This document shows, in pieces, positions 41,728-51,435 of a DNA stretch of 51,541 bases. The position numbers and the translations under genes are program-made. The DNA is from Saprospiraceae bacterium (GTDB lineage: Bacteria > Bacteroidota > Bacteroidia > Chitinophagales > Saprospiraceae). The stretch covers positions 1-51,541 of the forward strand of contig JALHRK010000004.1 of NCBI GenBank assembly GCA_022841505.1, read 5' to 3'. Each line of letters opens with the position of its first letter. Within the stretch, counting starts at the first letter, position 1. Below the pieces are notes generated by a model, which saw only the letters and a program-made list of their open reading frames with translations, made no database searches and was not told the origin of the DNA.

Positions 41728-44562
41728 ATGCGTCAATACCTAGTAATTGTCCTTTTATGCTTACCCCTCCTGCTTTCTGCTCAAGGCTGGCAGCGCTATT
41801 ACAGCGGTAGCCGGTTTTTTTCGTTGCAGGAATTGCCCGACGGCTCTTTGGCGTTGGCAGGAAATGCAGTGGACACGGGAGGGCAGAGCAACTGGTACTG
41901 GTTGCATGCCGACGCGCTGGGACAGGTGTTGTCAGAACAAACCTTCGGGGATCAATTCCGGCAGGAAGGCGCGCAACTCCTTGTTCCTGTTGGAAATAGC
42001 TGGCGTGTTTTTGGAAACAGCAGTGGCGTCAACGACAGCATCACGACAGTATTATTGGATGAACAGGGACAACCGCTTGCTTTTACGCCCCTATTGGAAG
42101 GGCTTTTGTACAACGGCCAGACGGCTCCGGATGGCAGCATCCTGCTTTGCGGAAGCACCCCAACCTCAGCCGCATGGTGTGCAAAAACGGACGCCAACGG
42201 CCAACCGCTCTGGAGCCGTTCGGATAGTTTGGGCGTTTACGCCACCGGGCGGGATATGATTCCTCTGCCTGCGGATGGAGCGTGGTTGCTCGGCGAATCC
42301 CTCAATGACGCCCCGACACCCAATCATGATTTTTTCCTGTTGAAATTAGACGCTTCCGGCCAGTTGCTGGAAACGAAAACCTACCCCTGGCCCGACGACG
42401 ACTTCCCCGCAGTGATCGTCCAACAGGCGCCGGATCGCTGGATGGTTGCCGGTTCAGTGCGGAATGCATCCAATCCGGCTTATTTGGATGAAGACCTGAT
42501 GCTGGTGGCAATCAACGAAGCCGGCGATACCCTTTGGCGGAAACACTATCCCATAACCGGATTTCAGTTGCCTCATGCAGCAAAAGTCCTGCCCAACGGC
42601 AATTTAGCCTTAGTTGGCGAAACGCGCCCTGAATTTTCGGGCAGCCGCGACGCTTTTATGGCCTTGATTGACGGAGACGGTAATTTGTTGTGGTTCAAGA
42701 CTTACGGAGGCATTCGGGGCGATATTTTCTGGGATGTGCTGGCAATGCCCGACGGCAGTTTTGCGCTGGCTGGACAAACCGCTTCTTTTGGAGATACCGC
42801 ACTGAAAGCCTGGCTCGTGCGCACCGATTCAACCGGAACGGTTTGGAGCAACCGCATTCAGGGTACCGTGACTTTTGATTCGGTGCAAAATTGCCAACCG
42901 GATACCCTCGAATTGCCTTTGGCCAACTGGCTTGTGGCGGCAAGCGGCACGCCAGGTACTTATTATGGCTTCACGGATGCCAACGGGCAATACGATATTG
43001 CTCTGGACACCGGCGTCTGGGCGGTTTCGGTGCTGCCCCCTTCCGGATACTGGGCCGCTTGTTCGGATTCCATTCCGGTTTGGTTGCCGGATTTTGGAGC
43101 AACTGTTCTTCTCGATGTTCCGGTGCAGGCTGCTTACCATTGTCCGCTGATGCAGGTGGACCTGACCACGCCATATTTGAGGCGCTGTTTCGAAAATACC
43201 TTCACCGTTCGCTACCACAATTACGGCACGGCCCTTGCTGAGCAGGTACGCGTTGCGGTTGTGCCGGATACTTACCTGACCCCGACCGGCAGCAGTTTGC
43301 CCTACACCCTTGCCGGGGATACCCTGTTGTTCGACCTTGGAGCTGTGGCGCCGTTGCAAGGCGGGAGTTTTACTTTTACAGCGCTGTTGGACTGCGACAG
43401 CACGGTTTTGGGGCAAACCCATTGCAGCGAAGCCTTCATCCTGCCCGACTCTCTTTGTTACAGCATCAACCCGGATTGGGATGGAGCAGCCCTGGAAGTC
43501 AGCGGCTATTGCGCAGCCGATTCAGTGGTTTTGCAAATTTCCAATACGGGACTGGGGATGCAAAACCCGGTGGCCTACGTCATTACGGAGGATCAGGTTA
43601 TTTTCAGGCAGGCCCAGTTGTTTTTAGGCGCAGGTCAGGACACAACTTTTGTCTTGTACCCCAACGGCGCTACCGTGACTTTAGTTGTAGATCAAACGGA
43701 GGGTTATCCCGGCAATGGCACGCCAACTTTAGTCATCGAAGGCTGCGGCAGTTTTCCGTTTTCCACGGGCTATGCCCTTCAATTTCCCACCGGCGACGGC
43801 GATCCTTTTTACGACATTGAGTGCCGCTCAAACATCGGCTCTTTGGATCCGAACGATAAAACTGGCCTCCCGCTTGGCGTGGAAGAAGCTGGTTACATCG
43901 CTGCCGGAAGCGCCATTGAATACCTGATTCGCTTTCAGAATACGGGTACTGACACCGCTTTTCGGGTGGAAATAAGGGATACCCTGCCTCCGGAGCTGGA
44001 TCTGATAACACTGGAACAAGGCGGGAGTAGTCATCCTTATCGATTGGAAATCAATGGCTCGGGGGTGCTGCGGTTTATTTTTGACCCCATTTCCCTGCCC
44101 GATTCTTTTGCAAATGCCGATGCTTCTCAAGGTTTTGTAAAATACAGGATCAATACTAAAAAAGTGTTGGAAACCGGCACGCCCATTCAGAACCGCGCGG
44201 CGATTTATTTTGATTTCAACGCGCCGGTACTCACAGATTATACTTTACACACCATCGGCGATCCGCTGGATTATCTGCTGGTGGATGTTGAGGAACCCAT
44301 GCTGCCGGAAACTCCGGTTTCCAGACTAAAAGCCACACCGAACCCTTTCCGGGAATCCACCTTGCTGGAATGGCCGGAGGGTAGGGGAGGCGACCCTTAC
44401 CGGGTACAAGTCTGGGATGCTCAGGGGCGGTTGTTGCGGGAAGCTGAGTGCCGGGAGGCCGCTTACCGCCTGGAAATGGATAACATGAAGGAAAATATTA
44501 TGATGATTCGCGTGTCGCACCGCGGGGAAACCATTGCGGTTGGAAAAGTGGTGCGGCACTGA
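41728..44562 (+). CDS. T9SS-secreted protein with propeller-like and DUF7619 domains (type A C-terminal domain)
   Basis: A 944-residue exported protein. The signal peptide ends near LLSAQ|GWQ. Residues about 20-380 contain repeated GDTLWRKxY / GxxDAFMALIDGDGNLLWFKTYGG motifs, a beta-propeller often seen in secreted Bacteroidota proteins. A DUF7619-like domain follows (SLDPNDKTGLPLGVEEAGYIAAGSAIEYLIRFQNTG...RAAIYFDFNAPVLTDYTLHTIG). The C-terminal ~80 residues (KATPNPFRESTLLEW to VGKVVRH) are a type A T9SS sorting domain. It is likely surface-attached or released. The next large gene starts 27 bases downstream, so they may be co-transcribed. Confidence 0.9.
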   Translation: MRQYLVIVLLCLPLLLSAQGWQRYYSGSRFFSLQELPDGSLALAGNAVDTGGQSNWYWLHADALGQVLSEQTFGDQFRQEGAQLLVPVGNSWRVFGNSSGVNDSITTVLLDEQGQPLAFTPLLEGLLYNGQTAPDGSILLCGSTPTSAAWCAKTDANGQPLWSRSDSLGVYATGRDMIPLPADGAWLLGESLNDAPTPNHDFFLLKLDASGQLLETKTYPWPDDDFPAVIVQQAPDRWMVAGSVRNASNPAYLDEDLMLVAINEAGDTLWRKHYPITGFQLPHAAKVLPNGNLALVGETRPEFSGSRDAFMALIDGDGNLLWFKTYGGIRGDIFWDVLAMPDGSFALAGQTASFGDTALKAWLVRTDSTGTVWSNRIQGTVTFDSVQNCQPDTLELPLANWLVAASGTPGTYYGFTDANGQYDIALDTGVWAVSVLPPSGYWAACSDSIPVWLPDFGATVLLDVPVQAAYHCPLMQVDLTTPYLRRCFENTFTVRYHNYGTALAEQVRVAVVPDTYLTPTGSSLPYTLAGDTLLFDLGAVAPLQGGSFTFTALLDCDSTVLGQTHCSEAFILPDSLCYSINPDWDGAALEVSGYCAADSVVLQISNTGLGMQNPVAYVITEDQVIFRQAQLFLGAGQDTTFVLYPNGATVTLVVDQTEGYPGNGTPTLVIEGCGSFPFSTGYALQFPTGDGDPFYDIECRSNIGSLDPNDKTGLPLGVEEAGYIAAGSAIEYLIRFQNTGTDTAFRVEIRDTLPPELDLITLEQGGSSHPYRLEINGSGVLRFIFDPISLPDSFANADASQGFVKYRINTKKVLETGTPIQNRAAIYFDFNAPVLTDYTLHTIGDPLDYLLVDVEEPMLPETPVSRLKATPNPFRESTLLEWPEGRGGDPYRVQVWDAQGRLLREAECREAAYRLEMDNMKENIMMIRVSHRGETIAVGKVVRH

Positions 44563-44589
44563 TTTTTTGGCTAAAGAAAATGAAATACT

Positions 44590-47500
44590 ATGCGTTGTTT
44601 TTACTTTGCTATTTTGGTGTTATGCCTGGCCATCAGTGCAAAAGCACAGGAATGTCTCCCCGGGACAGAGTGTGAAAGCGCACCCTATTTTTGTGGATAT
44701 GCATTTGAAAATAAACTGTTTATAAATATAGAATCCTGTTGGCATACGTCCACGCCGCCTTCCTGTATTCAAGCGTTGCACAATAGCAACTGGTTTCGGA
44801 TTGTTCCCTGCGATGTTGAATTGAACCTGATGATCAATGTGGAAAACTGTAACGGGTCGTCCGGGCTTCAGGCGGCCTTGTTTGACGAATGCGGACCTAA
44901 TGCAAACGTTTTGGATTGCTATTCCGGTGGGATTGCTTCTACATTCTTTATTAATGCGATTGTCGAACCGGGAAGGCCTTATTTGTTACAAATAGATGGA
45001 AACGAGGGAGATATATGCGAATACGGAATTTTGGTTCTAAGCGGGTTGGATATGTCTCCACCCCCGTTGAATATAGCGAATGGCGCGATCACAGGAGCAA
45101 CAGGGGGCCATTGTAATGGTTCCGGGAGTATTCCTGCGACCTTTAGCGCATCCTGGCAGGGTTGCGGAGATTTTGAAAATGGGGTAATTTGTTATTCGGC
45201 TCCCCCAGACAGTTGCAATGGCGTTCAATGGACTTTTCCCCCAGGCGCCCTTATCTTAGGCAACCCGAATGCCAATCTGGTCACGGTCAGTTTTCAAAAC
45301 GTTCTGGCCGGTACTTACCTGATCAAAGCAAAGCGCGCTGTTTGTCCCGATATTATGTGCCCCGACTGCTATTGTCCGGTCGAAGAACTCACTATGGAAA
45401 TTACAATAGGCGGTTCCTGCAACTACGATTGCGAAGATTTCAACGTTCCTGCTCCCCCCGGCGACGATTGCAGCGAGGCGCCTTTCCTTTGCGGGAATTA
45501 TTTGGACGGCTATTGCAGCAGCAATGCCGGCCTGGACACCGATAATCTTGGAGGGAGTTTATTACGAAATAGTGGATTTTTAAGACTCGCGCCTTGTGAA
45601 GCATCCGACTCAATCCATCTGCGACTTCGGGTTCGCGATTGCACCCAGGGAAACAGGTTGGTTTTTCACCTGGTTCGGGATGCCTGTGGTACGCCGGTAT
45701 TCATTAGTTCTATTACGGTTCTCAATGGCGCTACTGCTGATTTTTTTGTAGACAACCTGGTTCCGGGTACGACTTATTATTTAGTTTTTGAAGGCGGATC
45801 TTTTTTCTCAATATGCGAATTTTTCATTGAAGTTATTGCCGGTATTGGTACAGCTTCCCCCGGGAGCGGCAGCATTGTTGATTGCAATTGCACCGATGCC
45901 ACCATTGGAGGGCCGGATGAGTTGTGCCCCGGCGACATTGCTAATTTTTTTATTGCTTCTCCGGGGTTTTGCCTGCCAACCATCTCCCCTGACCCGAATC
46001 CTTCCCCCGGCCCAAATACCCGGCTGGGGAACGGGTATTTTTGCTGCCCTGAGTCCGGGGATTCGATGCGAATCGTTTGGCATATTCCTTCGGCTATGAA
46101 TTTCCTGAGCGACAGCGTGGGCGTTAACACCATTACGGTTCAGGTAGACACGAATTTACTGGGGATTGATACCTTGATCATGGATTCGGTCTGGTTCAGC
46201 TTCGAGCCGGTTAATTCCGGTCCTTTGGATACGCTGGTATTTTGCGACCCCTGCCAGGGTTGTTTTCCCGGAGTGCAGCCTAAACCAGTCACGATACGCC
46301 ATGAAGTTGAATTTTATACTTGTTTTTTAGATTGTTATGACCCGTTTTGTCAAATCGGAACCAGGGTCTTTTTCAATGAAGTCCAGGATACTTTTAGCAG
46401 CAGTTGCCTGACAGAGATCGTTTGGGTTTTTGATGATAGAAGCCCGCCTTTTGGTCTGATCACCCCTGCCCAACCTGTACTGACCTGTAATTTTCCAGCA
46501 ATAGCTTTGACCGCAACCCCCTTTCAATCCAACCTGTCTTCCGTAGCGTTTTCCTGGACCGGGCCGGGCATTGCCTCTGCTGCAAATGCGCAGACTATTT
46601 TTGTAGATGAACCCGGTTTATATTCCTGCCTGATCACCAACCTGCATAACGGATGTACCGCAACAGCTTCTAAAATGGTGTTTCGGGACATTTTTCCGCC
46701 AGTAGCAATAGCCAGCGCAGACGTAACGATATGCATCGGACAAACCACTAATCTTAATTCGACAGGAAGTAGTTCCGGAGGGCAATACGCTTATACGTGG
46801 AGCAGTCCAACGGCTACTTTTTCAGGCCCTAACTTAAGCGTATCGCCTGCGACAACAACCCAATATGAATTGGAAGTATCGAATGTAATTAATGGCTGTT
46901 CTTCAATTGACGTTGTCGTGGTAACCGTTATTCCGCCGGATACGTTGGAATTAGGGTTGGTGGGGATAATTACCTGCCAGCAACCCTGTGTGAATTATTT
47001 AGGAAATGACTATTGCACGCCCGGGGTGTACATGGTACAGACTTCCCCTTGCGAAATCAGCCGGTTTACTATTGGAGAAGACCTGACCATACCCACAGTG
47101 AACTTGCCGGTTGTGTTCTTGTGCGAAGGGCAGTGCTATCAATTTTATGGCCAGGAATACTGCTTTTCGGAACTTGTTATGCAAGAAGATAACTGTACGA
47201 ATTTTGTACAGCAAATCATTGTGATTACACCAGATACGATGGAACTGGGACTAGTAGGCGAAATTACCTGCGTGCAACCTTGCGTGTCTTACCTCGGCGA
47301 CGAATATTGTGCGCCCGGGGAGTACCTGGTTCCAACCGGCTTCTGCGAAATCAGCCGGTTTACCATCGGAGAAAACCTGAATTTGCCCACGGTCACTCTG
47401 CCTGTGGTGGCCCTTTGTCTAGGGGAATGCCATTCATTTTACGGCCAGGAATATTGCACGACAACGACGGTTTCCCAGGAAGAGAACTGCACCATTTTTA

Positions 47501-49434
47501 TTCAGGAAATCATCGTAAATGCGCCGGATACGCTGGAATTGGGCCTTGTGGGAGCAATTACCTGCATGCAACCCTGCGTGAATTATCAGGGCACTGATTA
47601 TTGTGCGCCGGGCACTTATACCCTGCAACTCAGCCCTTGTGAAATTGGCCGCTTTATCATTGAAGAAGACTCCGCATTGCCCACGGTGACCTTACCAGTT
47701 GTGACCTTGTGCGAAGGGCAGTGCTATGAATTTTACGGCCAGGAATATTGCACAACAACGACGGTTTTCCAGGAAGAGAACTGCACCATTTTTGTACAGG
47801 AAATCATCGTGAACCCACCGGCGATTGTTCAGGCAGGCTTGATTGGGAATATGTCCTGCGGGGCAACCTGTATTGATTATCTGGGGGGGACTTATTGTGA
47901 TCCCGGCCAATATGTAGATACGGGCGCCTGCGTGTTGACGTATTTTGAAATCGGATTTGTCCGCGACACGCTGCAACTCGGGCAGATCGGTACAATCAGT
48001 TGCCAGCAACCCTGCGTTTCTTTTATGCAGGATTTGTATTGCACACCGGGGAACTATACCGTTGAAGATTTTTGTACAGTCTTCCATTTCAGTGTTGGCG
48101 GAAACCAGGCTGCACCGGGAACCAGCAACCCCAATCTCCACTGCTTGCCTGATAACCATCAATATACCGTTAGTTTTACAATCACGGGTACGCCACCCTA
48201 CAAGGTGAACGGGGAAAATATTACCGGGTCGTATTTCACCTCAGCGCCTTATGCCAACGGCGCTCCATACGCCTTCGTCATCGAACAGGTCAACAACGGC
48301 TGCCAAACAGTCGTCAATGGTGCGCACGACTGCTCGTTTATGTGCAGCGGCAACCCGGGGGGTATGCTCCCTGAAGGGTTGGACGTTTGTATTGGATCAA
48401 CCGTACAGGCCTTTCCTGAAACCCTGCCCCAACCGGCGCCGGGCCAGGTGGTTCGCTATCTCCTGCATACCCAACCGGGGACGACGCCCGGAACCATCCT
48501 TGCTGAAAACGCTGATGGTGTTTTTAGCTTCGATCCGGCCACAATGGTCGCGGAAGTAACGTATTACCTGTCTTGCGGAATTGGTACGCTTGCCGCAAAT
48601 GGAGCATTAGATTTCGCCAACCTGTGTACGCGGATTGCGCCCGGCCAGCCGGTCATTTTCCATGCACCGCCCCGGTTTGTTGATATTCTGGTTGAAAATC
48701 CGACCTGCTTCGGCGCCAACGATGGCGCACTGAACGTACTGTTTGCCGACGGGAGCCCGCCACTGACTTACGCGCTTGACGGCGGCCCGTTCGGCAGCAC
48801 TACGCTGTTTGGAGGATTGACCGCCGGCGCCTACGACCTTGCCCTACGCGACGTTTATGGCTGTCAGACCGATACCTCGCTGACCCTGACGGAACCGGAT
48901 TCCGTTTGGCTGAGCCTGGGGCCGGATCGGGATGTGATTCGAGGCGAAAAGGTTTTGTTGCAACCGCAAACGAACATCACCGGCCCTGCTTTCGCCTGGT
49001 CTAATAATCAAAATACTGCTGTGCACCAGGGGCCCGATTGGTTGGTACAGCCAGCCTTGACGACGCTGTACAACTGTGTGGCGCAGGATGCAAATGGCTG
49101 TGCCGCCACTGCCAGCGTGTTGCTTACCATAAAATCAGGCAGCGTTTACTACCCCAACGTGTTGTCGCGGGGCAGCCAGGAGCCGGCTAACCGGAATTTT
49201 ACGCTGTTTGCACGGGAAGGCTATATTCAACAAATCAACAGCCTGAAAATTTTCGACCGCTGGGGCGGGCTGGCTTTCCAACGCAATTTTTTCTCCCCGA
49301 ACCTGCCCGAATTGGGCTGGGACGGCGCGGTTGACGGCCAACCGGTTAATTCCGGCGTCTTCGTTTTTGTGGCAGAAGTGTTGTTGTTCGACGGATCGGT
49401 GGAGGTGGTGAAAGGCGATGTGACGGTGTTGTAA
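44590..49434 (+). CDS. T9SS-secreted protein with Cys-rich tandem repeats
   Basis: A 1614-residue exported protein; the signal peptide is MRCFYFAILVLCLAISAKAQ. The N-terminal half holds Cys-rich beta domains (APYFCGYAF...NSNWFRIVPC; APFLCGNYLDGYCSS). An Ig-like module follows (ITPAQPVLTCNFPAIALTATPF...). Three ~98-residue tandem repeats plus partial units (about residues 782-1167) carry CxxPCVxYxGxxYCxPG and LCxGxCxxFYGQEYC motifs. A SprB-like repeat (PTCFGANDGALNVLFADG) and a CHU_C/type B T9SS domain (SVYYPNVLSRG...VEVVKGDVTVL) close it. Stable disulfide-linked surface fibres are a reasonable inference. The stop codon lies in a 60-bp palindrome. Confidence 0.9.
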   Translation: MRCFYFAILVLCLAISAKAQECLPGTECESAPYFCGYAFENKLFINIESCWHTSTPPSCIQALHNSNWFRIVPCDVELNLMINVENCNGSSGLQAALFDECGPNANVLDCYSGGIASTFFINAIVEPGRPYLLQIDGNEGDICEYGILVLSGLDMSPPPLNIANGAITGATGGHCNGSGSIPATFSASWQGCGDFENGVICYSAPPDSCNGVQWTFPPGALILGNPNANLVTVSFQNVLAGTYLIKAKRAVCPDIMCPDCYCPVEELTMEITIGGSCNYDCEDFNVPAPPGDDCSEAPFLCGNYLDGYCSSNAGLDTDNLGGSLLRNSGFLRLAPCEASDSIHLRLRVRDCTQGNRLVFHLVRDACGTPVFISSITVLNGATADFFVDNLVPGTTYYLVFEGGSFFSICEFFIEVIAGIGTASPGSGSIVDCNCTDATIGGPDELCPGDIANFFIASPGFCLPTISPDPNPSPGPNTRLGNGYFCCPESGDSMRIVWHIPSAMNFLSDSVGVNTITVQVDTNLLGIDTLIMDSVWFSFEPVNSGPLDTLVFCDPCQGCFPGVQPKPVTIRHEVEFYTCFLDCYDPFCQIGTRVFFNEVQDTFSSSCLTEIVWVFDDRSPPFGLITPAQPVLTCNFPAIALTATPFQSNLSSVAFSWTGPGIASAANAQTIFVDEPGLYSCLITNLHNGCTATASKMVFRDIFPPVAIASADVTICIGQTTNLNSTGSSSGGQYAYTWSSPTATFSGPNLSVSPATTTQYELEVSNVINGCSSIDVVVVTVIPPDTLELGLVGIITCQQPCVNYLGNDYCTPGVYMVQTSPCEISRFTIGEDLTIPTVNLPVVFLCEGQCYQFYGQEYCFSELVMQEDNCTNFVQQIIVITPDTMELGLVGEITCVQPCVSYLGDEYCAPGEYLVPTGFCEISRFTIGENLNLPTVTLPVVALCLGECHSFYGQEYCTTTTVSQEENCTIFIQEIIVNAPDTLELGLVGAITCMQPCVNYQGTDYCAPGTYTLQLSPCEIGRFIIEEDSALPTVTLPVVTLCEGQCYEFYGQEYCTTTTVFQEENCTIFVQEIIVNPPAIVQAGLIGNMSCGATCIDYLGGTYCDPGQYVDTGACVLTYFEIGFVRDTLQLGQIGTISCQQPCVSFMQDLYCTPGNYTVEDFCTVFHFSVGGNQAAPGTSNPNLHCLPDNHQYTVSFTITGTPPYKVNGENITGSYFTSAPYANGAPYAFVIEQVNNGCQTVVNGAHDCSFMCSGNPGGMLPEGLDVCIGSTVQAFPETLPQPAPGQVVRYLLHTQPGTTPGTILAENADGVFSFDPATMVAEVTYYLSCGIGTLAANGALDFANLCTRIAPGQPVIFHAPPRFVDILVENPTCFGANDGALNVLFADGSPPLTYALDGGPFGSTTLFGGLTAGAYDLALRDVYGCQTDTSLTLTEPDSVWLSLGPDRDVIRGEKVLLQPQTNITGPAFAWSNNQNTAVHQGPDWLVQPALTTLYNCVAQDANGCAATASVLLTIKSGSVYYPNVLSRGSQEPANRNFTLFAREGYIQQINSLKIFDRWGGLAFQRNFFSPNLPELGWDGAVDGQPVNSGVFVFVAEVLLFDGSVEVVKGDVTVL
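46935..48090 (+). repeat. Intragenic tandem repeat of ~294 bp (98 residues)
   Basis: Units begin at GATACG(T/A/C)TGGAA (about 46938, 47231 and 47525), period 293-294 bases, with two shorter partial units after. Each unit encodes two half-modules with CxxxCxxxxGxxYC. The DNA is strongly conserved between units 2 and 3, for example TTTTACGGCCAGGAATATTG at 47439 and 47729. Confidence 0.85.
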
Positions 49435-49483
49435 TTTCCGTAGGGGCAGAAAATATTCTGCCCCTACGGAAATTACAACACCG
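49424..49483. repeat. 60-bp palindrome with perfect 28-bp arms
   Basis: Left arm 49424-49451 and right arm 49456-49483 are perfect reverse complements around AATA. The core GTAGGGGCAGAA/TTCTGCCCCTAC is a dispersed palindrome (related to 15478-15497). The left arm contains the last codons and TAA of the 1614-residue protein gene (CGGTGTTGTAATTTCCG), and the right arm runs up to the convergent cysteine synthase stop. It could serve as a two-way terminator hairpin. Confidence 0.95.
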
Positions 49484-49484
49484 C

Positions 49485-50576
49485 CTATATCTTCAACGTT
49501 TGCCGGATATACCTCGAATATTTTCGCCGGTAAACCTTGTAAATGCGTTTGAGGTGTTGGTAGCTGTATTGTGAAGAATGGTGCAGGTCGTCCGTTGGGG
49601 TGTGGAGGAAGCCCTGTTGTTTCATCCAGTCGTCGTTGTAGATTTTGCCGAGGTAGCGGCTGCCGTGGTCGGGCATGAGGACGACGACGACGTCTTCCGG
49701 TGTCAGGTGCTTGCGGAGTTTGAACACGCCTTCTAAGGCGGCGCCGCTGGAATAGCCGAGCATCAGGCCCTCTTTGAGCGCCATTTGACGGGCACGGACG
49801 GCGCTGTTCCGGTCGGTCACTTTTACAAAATCATCAATCAGGTCAAAGGCTACGTTTTCCGGGATGATGGTTTTGCCGAGACCCTCCACTTTCCAGGGGT
49901 AAATTTCCGATTGATCCAATAATCCGGTTTCCCAGTATTTTTTCAGCACCGAGCCATACGCGTCAATGCCAATGACGTGGATATCCGGGTTTTGCTCCTT
50001 CAGGTAGCGTGCAGTACCCGACAAGCTGCCGCCGGTGCCTACGCAACAAATGTAATGTGTGATTTTTCCTTCTGTTTCGCGCCAGATTTCCGGGCCGGTG
50101 GTATAATAATGCGCGTTGGAATTGTCGAGGTTGAAATTCTGGCCAAGGTAGTAGGAATTTGGAATGTTCTGCGCCAACTGTTCCGCCCTGGAATAGTAGG
50201 AGCGAGGGTCTTCTGCGGTGGCGTCAGCCGGGCAAACCACCACTTCGGCGCCCATCGAGCGGAGTAGCGACAGTTTTTCCTGTGAGGCTTTGCTGGTCAC
50301 CGTCAGCACACATTTATAGCCCTTCATGCTACAAATCATAGCTAAGCTAAAGCCAGTATTGCCCGAGGTGGCCTCGATGATCGTATCGCCTGGATGAAGT
50401 TTTCCTTCTTTTTCTGCCTGTTCAACCATGTAGAGTGCAATTCGATCTTTTGCAGAGTGACCAGGATTGTAGGCTTCAATTTTTCCCAGGATGGTGCCGG
50501 GAATATCTTTACATACCCGATCGAGCCGGATTAGTGGCGTGTTGCCAATAGTTGCGAGTACGTTTTCGTAGATCAT
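49485..50576 (-). CDS. PLP-dependent cysteine synthase family protein
   Basis: A 363-residue type II PLP enzyme, cysteine synthase or cystathionine beta-synthase-like, which replaces a beta substituent of serine or O-acetylserine with a thiol. Motifs: IGNTPLIRL, PLP-Lys motif NPGHSAKDRIA (Lys44), SGNTGFSLAM (about 72-81), GTGGSLSGTARYL phosphate-binding loop and GLMLGYSSGAAL. A C-terminal tail of about 45 residues (HTPTDDLHHSSQYSYQHLKRIYK) is longer than in CysK and fits Bacteroidota members. An in-frame GTG at 50687 would add 37 residues with no motif; ATG 50576 follows AAGGAAA. A short leader ORF lies upstream. Confidence 0.93.
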   Translation of the reverse strand: MIYENVLATIGNTPLIRLDRVCKDIPGTILGKIEAYNPGHSAKDRIALYMVEQAEKEGKLHPGDTIIEATSGNTGFSLAMICSMKGYKCVLTVTSKASQEKLSLLRSMGAEVVVCPADATAEDPRSYYSRAEQLAQNIPNSYYLGQNFNLDNSNAHYYTTGPEIWRETEGKITHYICCVGTGGSLSGTARYLKEQNPDIHVIGIDAYGSVLKKYWETGLLDQSEIYPWKVEGLGKTIIPENVAFDLIDDFVKVTDRNSAVRARQMALKEGLMLGYSSGAALEGVFKLRKHLTPEDVVVVLMPDHGSRYLGKIYNDDWMKQQGFLHTPTDDLHHSSQYSYQHLKRIYKVYRRKYSRYIRQTLKI

Positions 50577-50629
50577 AGTTGTTTCCTTGTTTGCCTGATT
50601 AAGAACCGGCTGACTTAGGGAGTTTTCGG

Positions 50630-50692
50630 TTACAATAATACAGCGGTCAGTTTTCCGGGCAAAGTTTTCCGGATGCAAATTATACACTTCAT
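50630..50692 (-). CDS. Possible 20-residue leader peptide before the cysteine synthase gene
   Basis: A short ORF MKCIICIRKTLPGKLTAVLL begins with ATG at 50690-50692, 7 bases after a strong AAAGGAG ribosome-binding site. It has two Cys codons close to the start and lies 53 bases upstream of the cysteine synthase ATG. Strong Shine-Dalgarno sites are unusual in Bacteroidota. A cysteine-sensing leader is a possible role. It overlaps an in-frame extension of the downstream gene in another frame, so it may be chance. The remaining part of the 304-base gap (50693-50880) shows no clear gene. Confidence 0.3.
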   Translation of the reverse strand: MKCIICIRKTLPGKLTAVLL

Positions 50693-50880
50693 ATTGGTTC
50701 TCCTTTATATGAAGGCTATTATGAGACTTAAGGTTGAACGGATAACGAAAATAGATGTAAAATTCTTACCTTCAATTTTACTGCGGCCCCTTTGCACAGT
50801 CATAGGATTGAAAAAAAAACAGGAACCAGGCAACCCTTTGCCGGCTTTTCACACCATCTTATCAAAATGCAGTATTTAAC

Positions 50881-51435
50881 GTGTCGGAACAAGAACTGGT
50901 CGAACAATGTCTGAACGGGAAACGAAGCGCGTGGCAGGAGCTGTACGAACGATACAAAACGCCCCTGTTCCGCTTGTGTCTGCGTTATGCCGCCAGCCGT
51001 CAGGAAGCGGAAGACTGGTTGCAGGACGCATTCGTTCGGGCTTTTGCCGACCTCGCTCAATACCGGAGCGGCGGACCTTTAGGCGCCTGGTTGCGTAAAG
51101 TTGCGCTGAACACCGCGCTGCAAAACCTGCGCAAAAAGAAAGCATTTTTTACAGACACAGATATTGCCACTTTTTCAGATACCCGGGAAGCGGAAGACGT
51201 CCATATTCTTGCAGATATTGACGCACAACGGCTCATCGCACTGATGCAAAAATTGCCGGATGGCTACCGGACGGTTTTTAACCTGTATGTCATCGAAGGG
51301 TATACGCACGAAGAAATTGCCGGGTTGCTGGGCATACAATCCGGAACCTCAAAATCACAGTTGTCGAAAGCGAAAGCGATGATGCGGGGGCTGCTGGAAC
51401 CAGCGAATTCGGAATTTGAAAACTTGAGGATTTGA
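50881..51435 (+). CDS. ECF-type RNA polymerase sigma-70 factor
   Basis: A 184-residue sigma factor of the extracytoplasmic-function group. Region 2 (SAWQELYERYKTPLFRLCLRYAASRQEAEDWLQDAFVRAFADLAQYR) binds RNA polymerase and the -10 element. Region 4 (LPDGYRTVFNLYVIEGYTHEEIAGLLGIQSGTSKSQLSKAKAMMRGLL) binds -35 DNA. No anti-sigma gene follows within the window, but the window ends 106 bases later. The start is GTG at 50881; no in-frame ATG precedes it. The last codons, AACTTGAGGATTTGA, come from a dispersed repeat. Confidence 0.92.
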   Translation: MSEQELVEQCLNGKRSAWQELYERYKTPLFRLCLRYAASRQEAEDWLQDAFVRAFADLAQYRSGGPLGAWLRKVALNTALQNLRKKKAFFTDTDIATFSDTREAEDVHILADIDAQRLIALMQKLPDGYRTVFNLYVIEGYTHEEIAGLLGIQSGTSKSQLSKAKAMMRGLLEPANSEFENLRI

